In this document: in pieces, positions 37,274 through 45,715 of the stretch
How positions within the stretch are numbered: the stretch's first letter is position 1
Layout: every line of letters starts with the position of its first letter
Assembly (NCBI GenBank): GCA_963769585.1
Contig: CAVYMJ010000006.1
Coordinates: 1,178,001 to 1,242,000 of the forward strand
Source of the DNA: SSC3 sp963769585
GTDB lineage: Bacteria; Actinomycetota; Actinomycetes; Propionibacteriales; Nocardioidaceae
Length of the DNA: 64,000 bases
Direction of reading: 5' to 3'
Program-made: the position numbers and the translations under genes
Notes under the pieces: generated by a model
The model's database searches: none
Seen by the model: the letters and a program-made list of their open reading frames with translations, nothing else
What the model was told of the DNA's origin: nothing

Positions 37274-38371
37274 ATGTCGGGCCCGAACACCGAGTACGAC
37301 CCGGTCGAGGTCACGCCGCTGAAGGCCGAGGCGGTCGAGCAGATGCGCGCCGAGGCTCTGGCAGGCATCGCGGCCGCGACCACCCTGGACGAGCTCAAGC
37401 AGGCCAGGCTGGACCACGCGGGCGAACGTTCACCACTGGGGCTGGCCAACCGCGAGATCGGGGCCCTTCCCCCGCAGGCTCGCAAAGAGGCTGGCCTGCG
37501 CGTCGGGCAGGCCAGGGGAGCGGTCAACCAGGCGCTGGCGCTGCGACAGACAGCGCTCGAGGCGGAAGCCGAGGAGCGGATGCTCGTCGAGGAGACCGTG
37601 GACGTCTCCTTGCCGTGGGACCGTGAGCCGGCCGGAGCCCGGCACCCGCTGACCACTATCCAGGAGGTCATCGCCGACGTCTTCGTGGCGATGGGCTGGG
37701 AGGTGGCCGAAGGCCCCGAGGTGGAGGCCGAGTGGCTCAACTTCGACGCGCTCAACCTCGGCCCCGACCACCCCGCGCGCACGATGCAGGACACCTTCTG
37801 GCTCACGCCTGCTGATGGTGGGCTGGTGCTGCGCACGCACACCTCGCCGGTGCAGGCACGCACGATGCTCGACCGTGAGCCGCCGATCTATGTGATCTGT
37901 CCCGGGCGGGTGTTCCGCACCGACGAGCTCGACGCGACGCACACGCCGGTCTTCCATCAGGTCGAGGGCCTGGTGGTCGACAAGGGGATCACCATGGCGC
38001 ACTTGAAGGGGACGCTCGACCACTTCGCGCAGGCGATGTTCGGCGAGGGCATCACGACACGCTTCCGCCCGTCGTACTTCCCGTTCACCGAGCCGTCGGC
38101 CGAGGTCGACCTGGTCTGCTTCGTCTGCCGGGGCGTCGACTCGGCATCGTGCCGCACCTGTCGCGGCGAGGGCTGGATCGAATGGGGGGGCTGCGGGGTG
38201 GTCAACCCGCGCGTGCTCGCGGCGGCCGGCATCGACTCGGAGATCTTCACCGGCTTCGCATTCGGGATGGGCGTCGAGCGGACGCTGATGTTCCGTCACG
38301 GCGTAGAGGACATGCGCGACATGGTCGAAGGCGACGTCCGCTTCACCCTGCCGTTCGGGACGGAGATCTGA
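37274..38371 (+). CDS. pheS: phenylalanyl-tRNA synthetase alpha subunit
   Basis: Catalytic subunit of the heterotetrameric Phe-tRNA ligase. 365 residues, ATG 37274 with GAAAGGGA upstream. An N-terminal coiled coil (about 10-110) precedes the class II core: HPLTTIQEVI, motif 2 GRVFRTDELDATHTPVFHQVEG and motif 3 GFAFGMGVERTLMFRHG. Stop overlaps pheT by one base. The 59-base gap before it holds no T-box. Confidence 0.97.
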   Translation: MSGPNTEYDPVEVTPLKAEAVEQMRAEALAGIAAATTLDELKQARLDHAGERSPLGLANREIGALPPQARKEAGLRVGQARGAVNQALALRQTALEAEAEERMLVEETVDVSLPWDREPAGARHPLTTIQEVIADVFVAMGWEVAEGPEVEAEWLNFDALNLGPDHPARTMQDTFWLTPADGGLVLRTHTSPVQARTMLDREPPIYVICPGRVFRTDELDATHTPVFHQVEGLVVDKGITMAHLKGTLDHFAQAMFGEGITTRFRPSYFPFTEPSAEVDLVCFVCRGVDSASCRTCRGEGWIEWGGCGVVNPRVLAAAGIDSEIFTGFAFGMGVERTLMFRHGVEDMRDMVEGDVRFTLPFGTEI

Positions 38372-40857
38372 TGCGCGCGCCGCTGTCCTGGATCCGCGAC
38401 TACGTGGTGCTTCCCGCCGAGGTGACCGCCGAGGCGCTGGCTCATCAGCTCACTGCGCTCGGGCTCAAGCTCGAGGCGCTGCACGGAGCCGACCTCACCG
38501 GGCCTCTGGTGGTGGGCCGAGTCGCCGCCCTCGAGGAGGAGCCACAGAAGAACGGCAAGACCATCCGCTGGTGTCGCGTCGACGTGGGCCCGGAGCACAA
38601 CGACGGCGACGGGGGTCGGGGGATCGTCTGTGGCGCCTCGAACTTCGAGGTCGGCGACCTCGTGGTCGTGGCGCTGCCCGGCGCGGCCCTACCCGGCGGG
38701 TTCCAGATCGCCGCTCGTAAGACCTACGGCCACGTCTCGGACGGGATGATCTGCTCCACCCGCGAGCTGGGCATCGGCGACGACCAGGACGGCATCCTGG
38801 TCCTGGGCGCGGAGTACGACGCGAAGCCCGGCGATGACGCCCTGACCCTCCTGGGGCTGGACGACACCGTCATCGAGTTCGAGATCAACCCCGACCGCGC
38901 GTACGCACTCTCGCTGCGCGGCGTCGCTCGCGAGGCCGCGCTCGCCTACGGCGCGCCCTTCACCGACCCGGCCCACCGAGAGGTCCCCGTCCCGAACGAC
39001 CAGGGCTACCCGGTTGCCGTGGACGACCCCTCCGGCTGCCCGGTCTTCGTCACCAGGACGGTGACCGGGTTCGACCCGACGGCTCCGACGCCGAAGCTCA
39101 TCGCCTCGCGGGTCCTGGCCGCCGGGATGCGTCCGATCTCGCTGGCCGTCGACGTCACCAACTACGTAATGCTCGAGCTGGGCCAGCCCCTGCACGCCTA
39201 CGACGGAGACAAGCTCTCCGGCACGGTCGCGGTACGCCGGGCCACCCCGGGGGAGAGGCTCACCACCCTCGACGGAGTGACCCGCACCCTGTCGGAGGAG
39301 GACCTGCTCATCACCGACGACAGCGGCCCGATCGGGCTCGCCGGAGTGATGGGCGGCGCGGAGACCGAGATCTCGGCGACCACCACCCACGTGGTGATCG
39401 AGGCGGCCCACTTCGAGCCGGCGACGATCTTCCGCAGTCAGCGACGCCACAAGCTCCCCTCCGAGGCGTCCAAGCGCTTCGAGCGCGGAGTAGACCCGCT
39501 CCTCCCGGCGTACGCCGCGGATCGGGTCGCCGAGCTGTTGGTCGAGCATGGTGGCGGTCGGGTCTCTGAGGGCGTCACCTATGTGGGTGCACCGCCCAAG
39601 GCCGTCACGATCAGCGCGCCGCTGGACCTGCCACGCCGGATCACCGGGATACCGATCGACGACGAGACGACGGTCGAGCACCTCAAGGCCGTCGGCTGCG
39701 CCGTCTCGGTCTCCGGCGGGACGCTGACCGCGCTGGCGCCCACCTGGCGGCCGGACCTCACCGACCCGTACGACCTCGTCGAGGAGGTGGCCCGCCTCGT
39801 CGGGTACGAGGCCGTGCCGTCGGTGCTTCCGACCGCCCCGGCAGGACGCGGGCTCACCCGAGCGCAGAAGCTACGCCGACGGGCCGGGTTCGCGCTGGCC
39901 GGAGCCGGCCTGGTCGAGGTCAAGACCTACCCGTTCGTGGGTGCCGCCGACTTCGACGACCTCGACCTGCCGGGGGACGACGTACGCCGACAGACGGTGG
40001 AGATCGTCAACCCCCTCTCCGACGAGGAGCCTTCGCTGACCACGACCCTGCTTCCGGGTCTGCTGAAGGCGGCCGCCCGGAACGTCGGGCGAGGCCGGTC
40101 CGACCTGGCCATCTTCGAGACGGCCTCGGTCTTCGTTCCCACCGCCTCCGGTGCGGCGGCTCCGATCCTGGGCGTCTCCAAGCGACCTTCGGCGGACGAG
40201 CTTGCCCGGCTCTTCGCGGCCGTCCCGGCGCAGCCTCGCTTCCTGGGTGTGGTCCTGGCCGGCGAACGCGAACGCTCCGGCTGGTGGGGTCAGGGCCGGC
40301 AGGTCTCCTGGGCCGACGCGGTCCAAGTGGTCCGCGAGGTCGCCCGCGTCCTCGGAGTCTCGGTGACGGTCTCGGCCGCCACCCAGGCTCCCTGGCACCC
40401 TGGGCGCTGTGCGCGGATCCTGCTTGAGGGCACCGAGATCGGGTACGCCGGCGAGCTGCACCCACGGGTCTGCTCGGCGTACGGCGTGCCGCCGCGCACC
40501 TGCGCGGTGGAGGTCGACCTGGATGCGTTGATCGCGGCCTCGCCGGGGCTGACCAGAGCGCCGGTCTTCTCCAACATGCCCCTGGCCAAGGAGGACGTAG
40601 CGCTGGTGGTCGCTGCGGAGGTCACCGCGGCCGAGCTCGCCGACACGCTCCGTGAGGGGGCTGGCGAACTGTTGGAGTCGATCCGCCTCTTCGACGTCTA
40701 CACGGGCTCCCAGATCGGCGACGGCAAGAAGTCCCTGGCGTTCGCCCTGCGCTTCCGGGCCTTCGACCGCACCCTGACCGAGGCCGAGACCTCGGCAGCG
40801 CGAGACGCGGCCGTCGCTCTGGCGGCCGAGCGGCACGGAGCCGTCCAGCGGGCCTGA
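38371..40857 (+). CDS. pheT: phenylalanyl-tRNA synthetase beta subunit
   Basis: Large subunit providing tRNA binding and editing. 828 residues from ATG 38371. Domains in order: OB/tRNA-binding (about 40-150, VVGRVAALEEEP), B3/B4 editing, B5 (KAVTISAPLDLPRRITG), catalytic-like core (RPDLTDPYDLVEEVARLVGY) and a C-terminal anticodon-binding ferredoxin-like domain (FSNMPLAKEDVALVV). Length is standard. Translationally coupled to pheS. Confidence 0.97.
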   Translation: MRAPLSWIRDYVVLPAEVTAEALAHQLTALGLKLEALHGADLTGPLVVGRVAALEEEPQKNGKTIRWCRVDVGPEHNDGDGGRGIVCGASNFEVGDLVVVALPGAALPGGFQIAARKTYGHVSDGMICSTRELGIGDDQDGILVLGAEYDAKPGDDALTLLGLDDTVIEFEINPDRAYALSLRGVAREAALAYGAPFTDPAHREVPVPNDQGYPVAVDDPSGCPVFVTRTVTGFDPTAPTPKLIASRVLAAGMRPISLAVDVTNYVMLELGQPLHAYDGDKLSGTVAVRRATPGERLTTLDGVTRTLSEEDLLITDDSGPIGLAGVMGGAETEISATTTHVVIEAAHFEPATIFRSQRRHKLPSEASKRFERGVDPLLPAYAADRVAELLVEHGGGRVSEGVTYVGAPPKAVTISAPLDLPRRITGIPIDDETTVEHLKAVGCAVSVSGGTLTALAPTWRPDLTDPYDLVEEVARLVGYEAVPSVLPTAPAGRGLTRAQKLRRRAGFALAGAGLVEVKTYPFVGAADFDDLDLPGDDVRRQTVEIVNPLSDEEPSLTTTLLPGLLKAAARNVGRGRSDLAIFETASVFVPTASGAAAPILGVSKRPSADELARLFAAVPAQPRFLGVVLAGERERSGWWGQGRQVSWADAVQVVREVARVLGVSVTVSAATQAPWHPGRCARILLEGTEIGYAGELHPRVCSAYGVPPRTCAVEVDLDALIAASPGLTRAPVFSNMPLAKEDVALVVAAEVTAAELADTLREGAGELLESIRLFDVYTGSQIGDGKKSLAFALRFRAFDRTLTEAETSAARDAAVALAAERHGAVQRA

Positions 40858-40919
40858 AAAAATGGCGTGGTCGGGCCTAGGATCCCTAGGGGCACGCAGC
40901 GCAGCCGAGGAGGTCGGCC

Positions 40920-41810
40920 ATGAGTGACGGGGTGGGACGGATCTCTCAGGTGTGGCGGTTCCCGGTGAAGTCCATGCTGGGCGAGACGGTGACGGAGGTG
41001 GAGCTGGCAGCCGGAGGGCTGGTCGGTGATCGCGCCTACGCGATGGTGGACGAGGAGACCGGCAAGGTCGTCAGCGCCAAGAGCGTCAGGGACTTCCCCG
41101 ACCTGTTCCGATGCCGTGCCGAGTTCCGCGAGCCGCCACTATCGGGGAGCGACCCTCCTCCTGTGTCGATCAGCCTCCCGGACGGCTCGTCGGTCACGAG
41201 CAGCGACCCAGACAGCGACGAGGCGCTCTCCCGCTTCTTCGGCCGGCGGGTACGGCTGACTTCGCAGGCGCCGGAGGACTACACGATCGACCAGTTCCAC
41301 CCCGACATCGAGGGCGCTGACCCGCCGCGTTTGCGCAACACGGTCACCGAAGAACACCTCGGGGCCGCCTTCTTCGGCTCGATCAACGCGCCCTCACCTG
41401 TAGCCGTGGGCGCACTGTTCGATCTGTTCCCAGTCTCCGTGCTGACCTCCTCGACTCTGGAGAAGTTGGGCCAGCTGAGTCCCGGGAGTCGGTTCGACTC
41501 CCGCCGGTTCAGGATGAACGTGGTCGTGGAGACGGTCGAGCCCGGTTTCGTGGAGAACGAGTGGGTCGGTCGCGCACTCACCCTGGAGGATGGTCCAACC
41601 CTGCGGGTTGCCATGCCCGACCCTCGGTGCGTGATGCCCACGCTCGCCCAGGGCGACGACCTCCCGCGTGACGGCGACATCCTCCGGACCATCGCCCGGC
41701 ACAACAGGCTGGAGCTCGAGGGCGGCGGCAAGTATCCCTGCGCGGGCGTGTACGCCGTGGTGGAGTCGCCGGGCGTCGTCCGTCAGGGTGCTGCGGTGGC
41801 TCTGGTCTGA
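40920..41810 (+). CDS. MOSC domain protein
   Basis: 296-residue protein with N-terminal MOSC_N barrel (VWRFPVKSMLGETV, GLVGDRAYAMVD) and a C-terminal MOSC domain (RFRMNVVVETVEPGF, DPRCVMPTLAQGD with the conserved Cys). Such proteins carry sulfur to the molybdenum cofactor or reduce N-hydroxylated compounds. No moco genes are near. GAGGAGG lies upstream and TAGGAT at 40877 may be its -10. Confidence 0.87.
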   Translation: MSDGVGRISQVWRFPVKSMLGETVTEVELAAGGLVGDRAYAMVDEETGKVVSAKSVRDFPDLFRCRAEFREPPLSGSDPPPVSISLPDGSSVTSSDPDSDEALSRFFGRRVRLTSQAPEDYTIDQFHPDIEGADPPRLRNTVTEEHLGAAFFGSINAPSPVAVGALFDLFPVSVLTSSTLEKLGQLSPGSRFDSRRFRMNVVVETVEPGFVENEWVGRALTLEDGPTLRVAMPDPRCVMPTLAQGDDLPRDGDILRTIARHNRLELEGGGKYPCAGVYAVVESPGVVRQGAAVALV

Positions 41811-41811
41811 G

Positions 41812-42594
41812 TTATTCGATACCCAGGTCGAGAACGCTCTGCAGCCCTGCGACCGCGGCTCGGTCACCCTCGACGTCCAGGGACGAGAGAGCTTCTCGCC
41901 CCCACACCCAGGCGTCGAGCCGTGCAGCAGGTCCACGGACGGTTGCGGCCGCCTCGGCAGAGGCAGCGAGATCGAGAGCCGGATCGTCGTACGCCGCACC
42001 GGTGGTGGGGCTGGTTCCGGTGAAGCGCCCGAGCGTGACGTGCAGGTCAAGCTCAGCGTCCCGTGCCTGGAGCCGCACGACCTGACCGGTCGGGGTGAAG
42101 GTGCCCCAGTCGGGCACGCCGCCGTAGAACTTCGTCAGCGCCTCGTGGACGCCGTCGGCGGCTAACACCGCGTCGAGAGGCGACACCGCGCCTACCGTCA
42201 GCTCGGCGTCCAACCGGTGGATCAGCGCCTCGTGGGCCTGTCGCCGCCTGACATAGCCCACCGACTGGTCGTCACTCCACATCCACACCTGCTCCGTCGG
42301 GTCCGCGGCGGCCAGCTCGCGGCGCAGCAGCGCCGTCGCCGCGGTGAAGAAGTCCACCAGGTCGGCATGCGAGCCGGGCCGGGCAGGCTTCTGCTCCTCG
42401 GCGAGCTCCTCGTCCTGGAGCCTCTGGCCGACGATCGTGCCCCAGAACCACTGCACCTTGCCGAGATGCCAGAGCAGGTCATCGGCGTCCCAGTCGGGAC
42501 AGGAAGGCACGCGAAGCGTGGGGTCGGCGTCCCTGAGCGCCGAGAGGAAGCGGTCGGACTCGGTGCCGATGTGTGACAGGTAGTCGAGGCTCAT
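41812..42594 (-). CDS. mycothiol-dependent maleylpyruvate-isomerase-type protein
   Basis: 260-residue DinB-like metalloprotein of the maleylpyruvate isomerase family. Metal ligands are visible in DDLLWHLGKVQWFW (His) and RRQAHEALIHRLDAEL (Glu and His). The C-terminal domain is the family's second part. Mycothiol dependence is inferred from family and from the actinobacterial host. Substrate unknown. Convergent with the MOSC gene with one base between the stops. Confidence 0.85.
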   Translation of the reverse strand: MSLDYLSHIGTESDRFLSALRDADPTLRVPSCPDWDADDLLWHLGKVQWFWGTIVGQRLQDEELAEEQKPARPGSHADLVDFFTAATALLRRELAAADPTEQVWMWSDDQSVGYVRRRQAHEALIHRLDAELTVGAVSPLDAVLAADGVHEALTKFYGGVPDWGTFTPTGQVVRLQARDAELDLHVTLGRFTGTSPTTGAAYDDPALDLAASAEAAATVRGPAARLDAWVWGREALSSLDVEGDRAAVAGLQSVLDLGIE

Positions 42595-42815
42595 GGCCGC
42601 ACGTTAGCCCTTCGTGTCGCGGCCGTCACCGGGGATTCGTTACGCGAGGAATGGTCGTCAACAGGGCTTTTGCGGATGACGCACTTGGGTCATAGCCGCG
42701 CACGCCACGTCGCACTAGCGTCACCAGGAAAAGCAGCACCCGCCCGTGGCTACCGTGACGCCTGTATCGACGCCCGAACGCCCGGTTCGACGGGTGATCG
42801 AGCAGAGGAGAGGCA

Positions 42816-44189
42816 ATGGAAAGCGCTGCAGTGACGGCATTTCGGGAGTCGGTCCGTGGCACGGTCATCTCGCCCGACGACGAGGGGTACGACGTCGCCC
42901 GCACGGTCTACAACGCGATGATCGACAAGCGCCCGGCGCTGATCGTCAGGCCGGCCAACGCGGGCGACGTGATGGCGGCCGTGCGGTACGCGGCCGAGAA
43001 CCGGCTGAGCGTCGCGGTACGGGGTGGATCGCACAGCGTTCCGGGGTTCGGCACCTGCGACGACGGCGTCGTGGTTGACCTCTCCGCGATGCGCGGGGTA
43101 CGCGTCGACCCGCTGACCAGAACCGTCAGGGTTGAGGGCGGCGCCACCTGGGGTGACCTGAACTCAGCGACGTACGCCTTCGGACTGGCCACCACGGGTG
43201 GCATCATCTCGACCACCGGGGTGGGTGGTCTGACTCTTGGCGGAGGCATCGGCTACCTGGCACGGGGCCTCGGGCTGTCCTGCGACAACCTGCTCTCGGC
43301 CGACGTCGTCGCTGGTGACGGCAGCCTCCACGTCGCGAGCGAGAAGGACGACGCCGATCTGTTCTGGGCGATCCGAGGCGGCGGCGGCAACTTCGGGGTG
43401 GTGACCTCGTTCGAGTTCCGCCTCAGCCCGGTCAAGGACATCTACGGCGGTCCGATGTTCTTCGAGCTCGACCAGGCGGGAGAGGTGCTGCGCTTCTACC
43501 GCGACTTCATCAAGGACGCGCCTGAAGAGCTGGGCTGCTTCCCTGCTTTCCAGATCGCGCCGCCGTTGCCGTTCATTCCCGAGGAGCGGCACGGGCAGCC
43601 GTTCATCGCGATGGTGAGCTGCTGGGCCGGTGACCTGGACAAGGGGGAGGAGATGCTCAAGCCGATCCGCGACCTGGCGCCGCGGGTTGCCGAGCACGTC
43701 GGAGTGATGCCGTACCCGGCGCTGAACAGCGCCTTCGACGCTCTGGTCCCCCCGGGCCTGCAGCACTACTGGAAGGCCAACTTCGTCACCGAGCTGACCG
43801 ACGACGCCATCGCTGCTCACCTCGAGCATGGACCCAAGGTGCCGGTCGTCAACTCGACGATGCACATCTACTCGATCAACGGCGCCGCCCACCGGGTGTC
43901 CCCGGACTCGACGGCGTTCGCCTACCGCGACGCGACCTTCGCCACGGTCATCGCGGGCATGTGGCCCGACCCGGCGGACAACGAGGCGAACACCAAGTGG
44001 GTCAAGGACTACTACGCGGCGACGGCTCCGCACTCGGAGGAGGGCGGTTACGTCAACTTCATGGCCGAGGACGACCAGTCCCGGATCAAGGCCAACTACC
44101 GTGGCAACTACGACCGGCTGACTCAGATCAAGCGGCGCTACGACCCGGACAACCTCTTCCGGCACAACCAGAACATCGCGCCCGCCTAG
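42816..44189 (+). CDS. berberine-bridge-type FAD-linked oxidoreductase
   Basis: 457-residue oxidoreductase with an N-terminal FAD_binding_4 (PCMH) domain and a C-terminal BBE motif (YRGNYDRLTQIKRRYDPDNLF). Two residues that bind FAD covalently in the family are present: His in RGGSHSVPG and Cys in GLSCDNLLS, so bicovalent flavin is predicted. It has no signal peptide. Strong ribosome site GAGGAGAGG. No pathway neighbours; single-gene unit ended by a hairpin. Confidence 0.9.
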   Translation: MESAAVTAFRESVRGTVISPDDEGYDVARTVYNAMIDKRPALIVRPANAGDVMAAVRYAAENRLSVAVRGGSHSVPGFGTCDDGVVVDLSAMRGVRVDPLTRTVRVEGGATWGDLNSATYAFGLATTGGIISTTGVGGLTLGGGIGYLARGLGLSCDNLLSADVVAGDGSLHVASEKDDADLFWAIRGGGGNFGVVTSFEFRLSPVKDIYGGPMFFELDQAGEVLRFYRDFIKDAPEELGCFPAFQIAPPLPFIPEERHGQPFIAMVSCWAGDLDKGEEMLKPIRDLAPRVAEHVGVMPYPALNSAFDALVPPGLQHYWKANFVTELTDDAIAAHLEHGPKVPVVNSTMHIYSINGAAHRVSPDSTAFAYRDATFATVIAGMWPDPADNEANTKWVKDYYAATAPHSEEGGYVNFMAEDDQSRIKANYRGNYDRLTQIKRRYDPDNLFRHNQNIAPA

Positions 44190-44207
44190 GCCGGGCTGAT
44201 GCCGGAG

Positions 44208-44238
44208 CTGGCCGGTTGAGCGAGGTTCGACCGGCCAG
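44208..44238 (+). terminator. hairpin terminator after the flavoenzyme gene
   Basis: Nine-base perfect stem CTGGCCGGT / ACCGGCCAG with a 13-base loop, 18 bases past the stop. No T-tract. It separates this gene from the arginine operon. Confidence 0.7.
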
Positions 44239-44248
44239 CCAGCCGGGT

Positions 44249-44286
44249 TGCGCATGAAGTTACATGACCCTGTATAGTCATGCGCA
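44249..44286 (+). promoter_or_regulatory. argC promoter with probable ArgR operator
   Basis: The -10 TATAGT (44273-44278) lies seven bases before ATG 44286, giving a leaderless transcript. It is enclosed by an exact 9-base inverted repeat, TGCGCATGA (44249-44257) and TCATGCGCA (44278-44286). TGTATAGTCATGCG resembles half of an ARG box (TGCATAATTATGCA type), and argR is in this operon. ArgR bound here would cover both -10 and start. Confidence 0.65.
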
Positions 44287-45311
44287 TGAGCAAGGTGCGG
44301 ATCGCTGTTGCCGGTGCCAGTGGGTACGCCGGCGGTGAGTTACTGCGCCTGCTGGTGGGCCACCCTGAGGTCGAGATCGGCGCGCTGACCGGGGCCTCGA
44401 ACGCCGGTGAGCGGCTCGGTCTCCTGCAACCGCATCTGGTCCCGCTCGCCGAGCGGGTTCTGGAGCCCACCACCGTGGAGGTACTGCAGGGGCACGACGT
44501 GGTCTTCCTCGCCCTGCCCCACGGTCAGTCCGCGGAGCTCGCCGGCCAGCTCGGCGGCGCCGTGATCATCGACTGCGGGGCGGACTTCCGACTCACCGAC
44601 GCCGAGGAGTGGGCCAGGTTCTACGGCGGCACCCACCCCGGCTCCTGGCCGTACGGTCTGCCCGAGCTCGGTGACCAGCGCAGCCGCCTGCGGGCGGCCA
44701 CGCGCATCGCAGTCCCGGGGTGCTACCCGACGGTCTCGAGCCTGGCCCTCGCGCCAGCCGTCGCGGCCGGAATCGTCGACCCCAGTGGCATCGTCATCGT
44801 CGCCGCCAGCGGGACCAGCGGGGCAGGCAAGGCCCCCAAGTCGCACCTGCTCGGTTCGGAGGTGATGGGCAACGCCAGCGCGTACGGCGTCGGGGGTGTG
44901 CATCGGCATACCCCCGAGATCGTGCAGAACCTGGGCGGGCTCACCGAGGCCACGGTGAGGGTCAGCTTCACACCCTTGCTCGTCCCCATGTCGCGCGGCA
45001 TCCTCGCGACCTGTACCGCACCGACCGAGGCCTCCGAGGATGAGGCACGGGAGGTCTACGCCACCGCGTGGAAGGACGAGCCGTTCCTGCACCTGCTCCC
45101 GCTTGGCCAGTGGCCCCAGACCAAGTCGGTGCTCGGCAGCAACGCGATCCACGTCCAGGTCACGGTGGACGCGGGAGCGGGCCGGCTGGTGGCCGTCGCC
45201 GCGGTGGACAACCTGACCAAGGGCACCGCCGGGGCCGCCGTACAGTGCATGAACCTGGCGTTGGGACTTCCCGAGACCACAGGACTTTCGACGATCGGAC
45301 TGGCCCCATGA
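44286..45311 (+). CDS. argC: N-acetyl-gamma-glutamyl-phosphate reductase
   Basis: Third step of arginine synthesis, an NADPH-dependent reduction to the semialdehyde. ATG 44286 (341 residues) is chosen from the promoter geometry; ATG 44280 adds two residues. Nucleotide-binding VAGASGYAGGELLRLL and the catalytic Cys in VPGCYPTVSSLAL (44721) are present. HRHTPEI supplies the active-site His. First gene of a nine-gene operon, ending in an ATGA overlap with the ACT gene. Confidence 0.97.
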   Translation: MSKVRIAVAGASGYAGGELLRLLVGHPEVEIGALTGASNAGERLGLLQPHLVPLAERVLEPTTVEVLQGHDVVFLALPHGQSAELAGQLGGAVIIDCGADFRLTDAEEWARFYGGTHPGSWPYGLPELGDQRSRLRAATRIAVPGCYPTVSSLALAPAVAAGIVDPSGIVIVAASGTSGAGKAPKSHLLGSEVMGNASAYGVGGVHRHTPEIVQNLGGLTEATVRVSFTPLLVPMSRGILATCTAPTEASEDEAREVYATAWKDEPFLHLLPLGQWPQTKSVLGSNAIHVQVTVDAGAGRLVAVAAVDNLTKGTAGAAVQCMNLALGLPETTGLSTIGLAP

Positions 45312-45715
45312 GCGCACTGACCAAGCACCCCGAGAAGCTGGGTGTCGCCAGGCTCGGCCCCGGCGCGGACCTGCCCACGTGGGCCAGCAGCGGCACGTTG
45401 CTCTCCATCACAGCCACGGCCGACGAGACCTCCGTGGTCTGCACCTACGCAGCGATCCCCAAGAAGGCCAAGCCGCAAGGCCCGTTCACCGCGTACCAGG
45501 TCCAGGGACCGCTCGACTTCGCGCTTACCGGGATCCTCAGCGCCCTGCTGCAGCCGTTGGCTGAGGCAGAGATCAGCATCTTCTCCCTCTCCACCTTCGA
45601 CACCGACTGGATCCTCGTGCCGCAGCCCAAGGAGGGCGCGGCGGAGGAGGCGTGGCGGCGATCCGGACACACCGTCCAGACCGCCGACCAGAGCCAGACA
45701 GGAAGCACACCGTGA
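45308..45715 (+). CDS. ACT-domain (ACT_7/CASTOR-like) protein in the arginine operon
   Basis: 135-residue protein overlapping argC (ATGA) and argJ (GTGA). Its second half has the ACT_7 signature as I know it: GPLDFALTGILSALLQPLAE (45508-45567) followed by ISIFSLSTFDTDWILVP. These features recur in the family containing the eukaryotic arginine sensor CASTOR. It has no catalytic domain, so it is probably a ligand-binding regulatory protein. Being sandwiched inside the arginine operon makes arginine or ornithine a reasonable ligand; that is inference. Confidence 0.85.
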   Translation: MSALTKHPEKLGVARLGPGADLPTWASSGTLLSITATADETSVVCTYAAIPKKAKPQGPFTAYQVQGPLDFALTGILSALLQPLAEAEISIFSLSTFDTDWILVPQPKEGAAEEAWRRSGHTVQTADQSQTGSTP

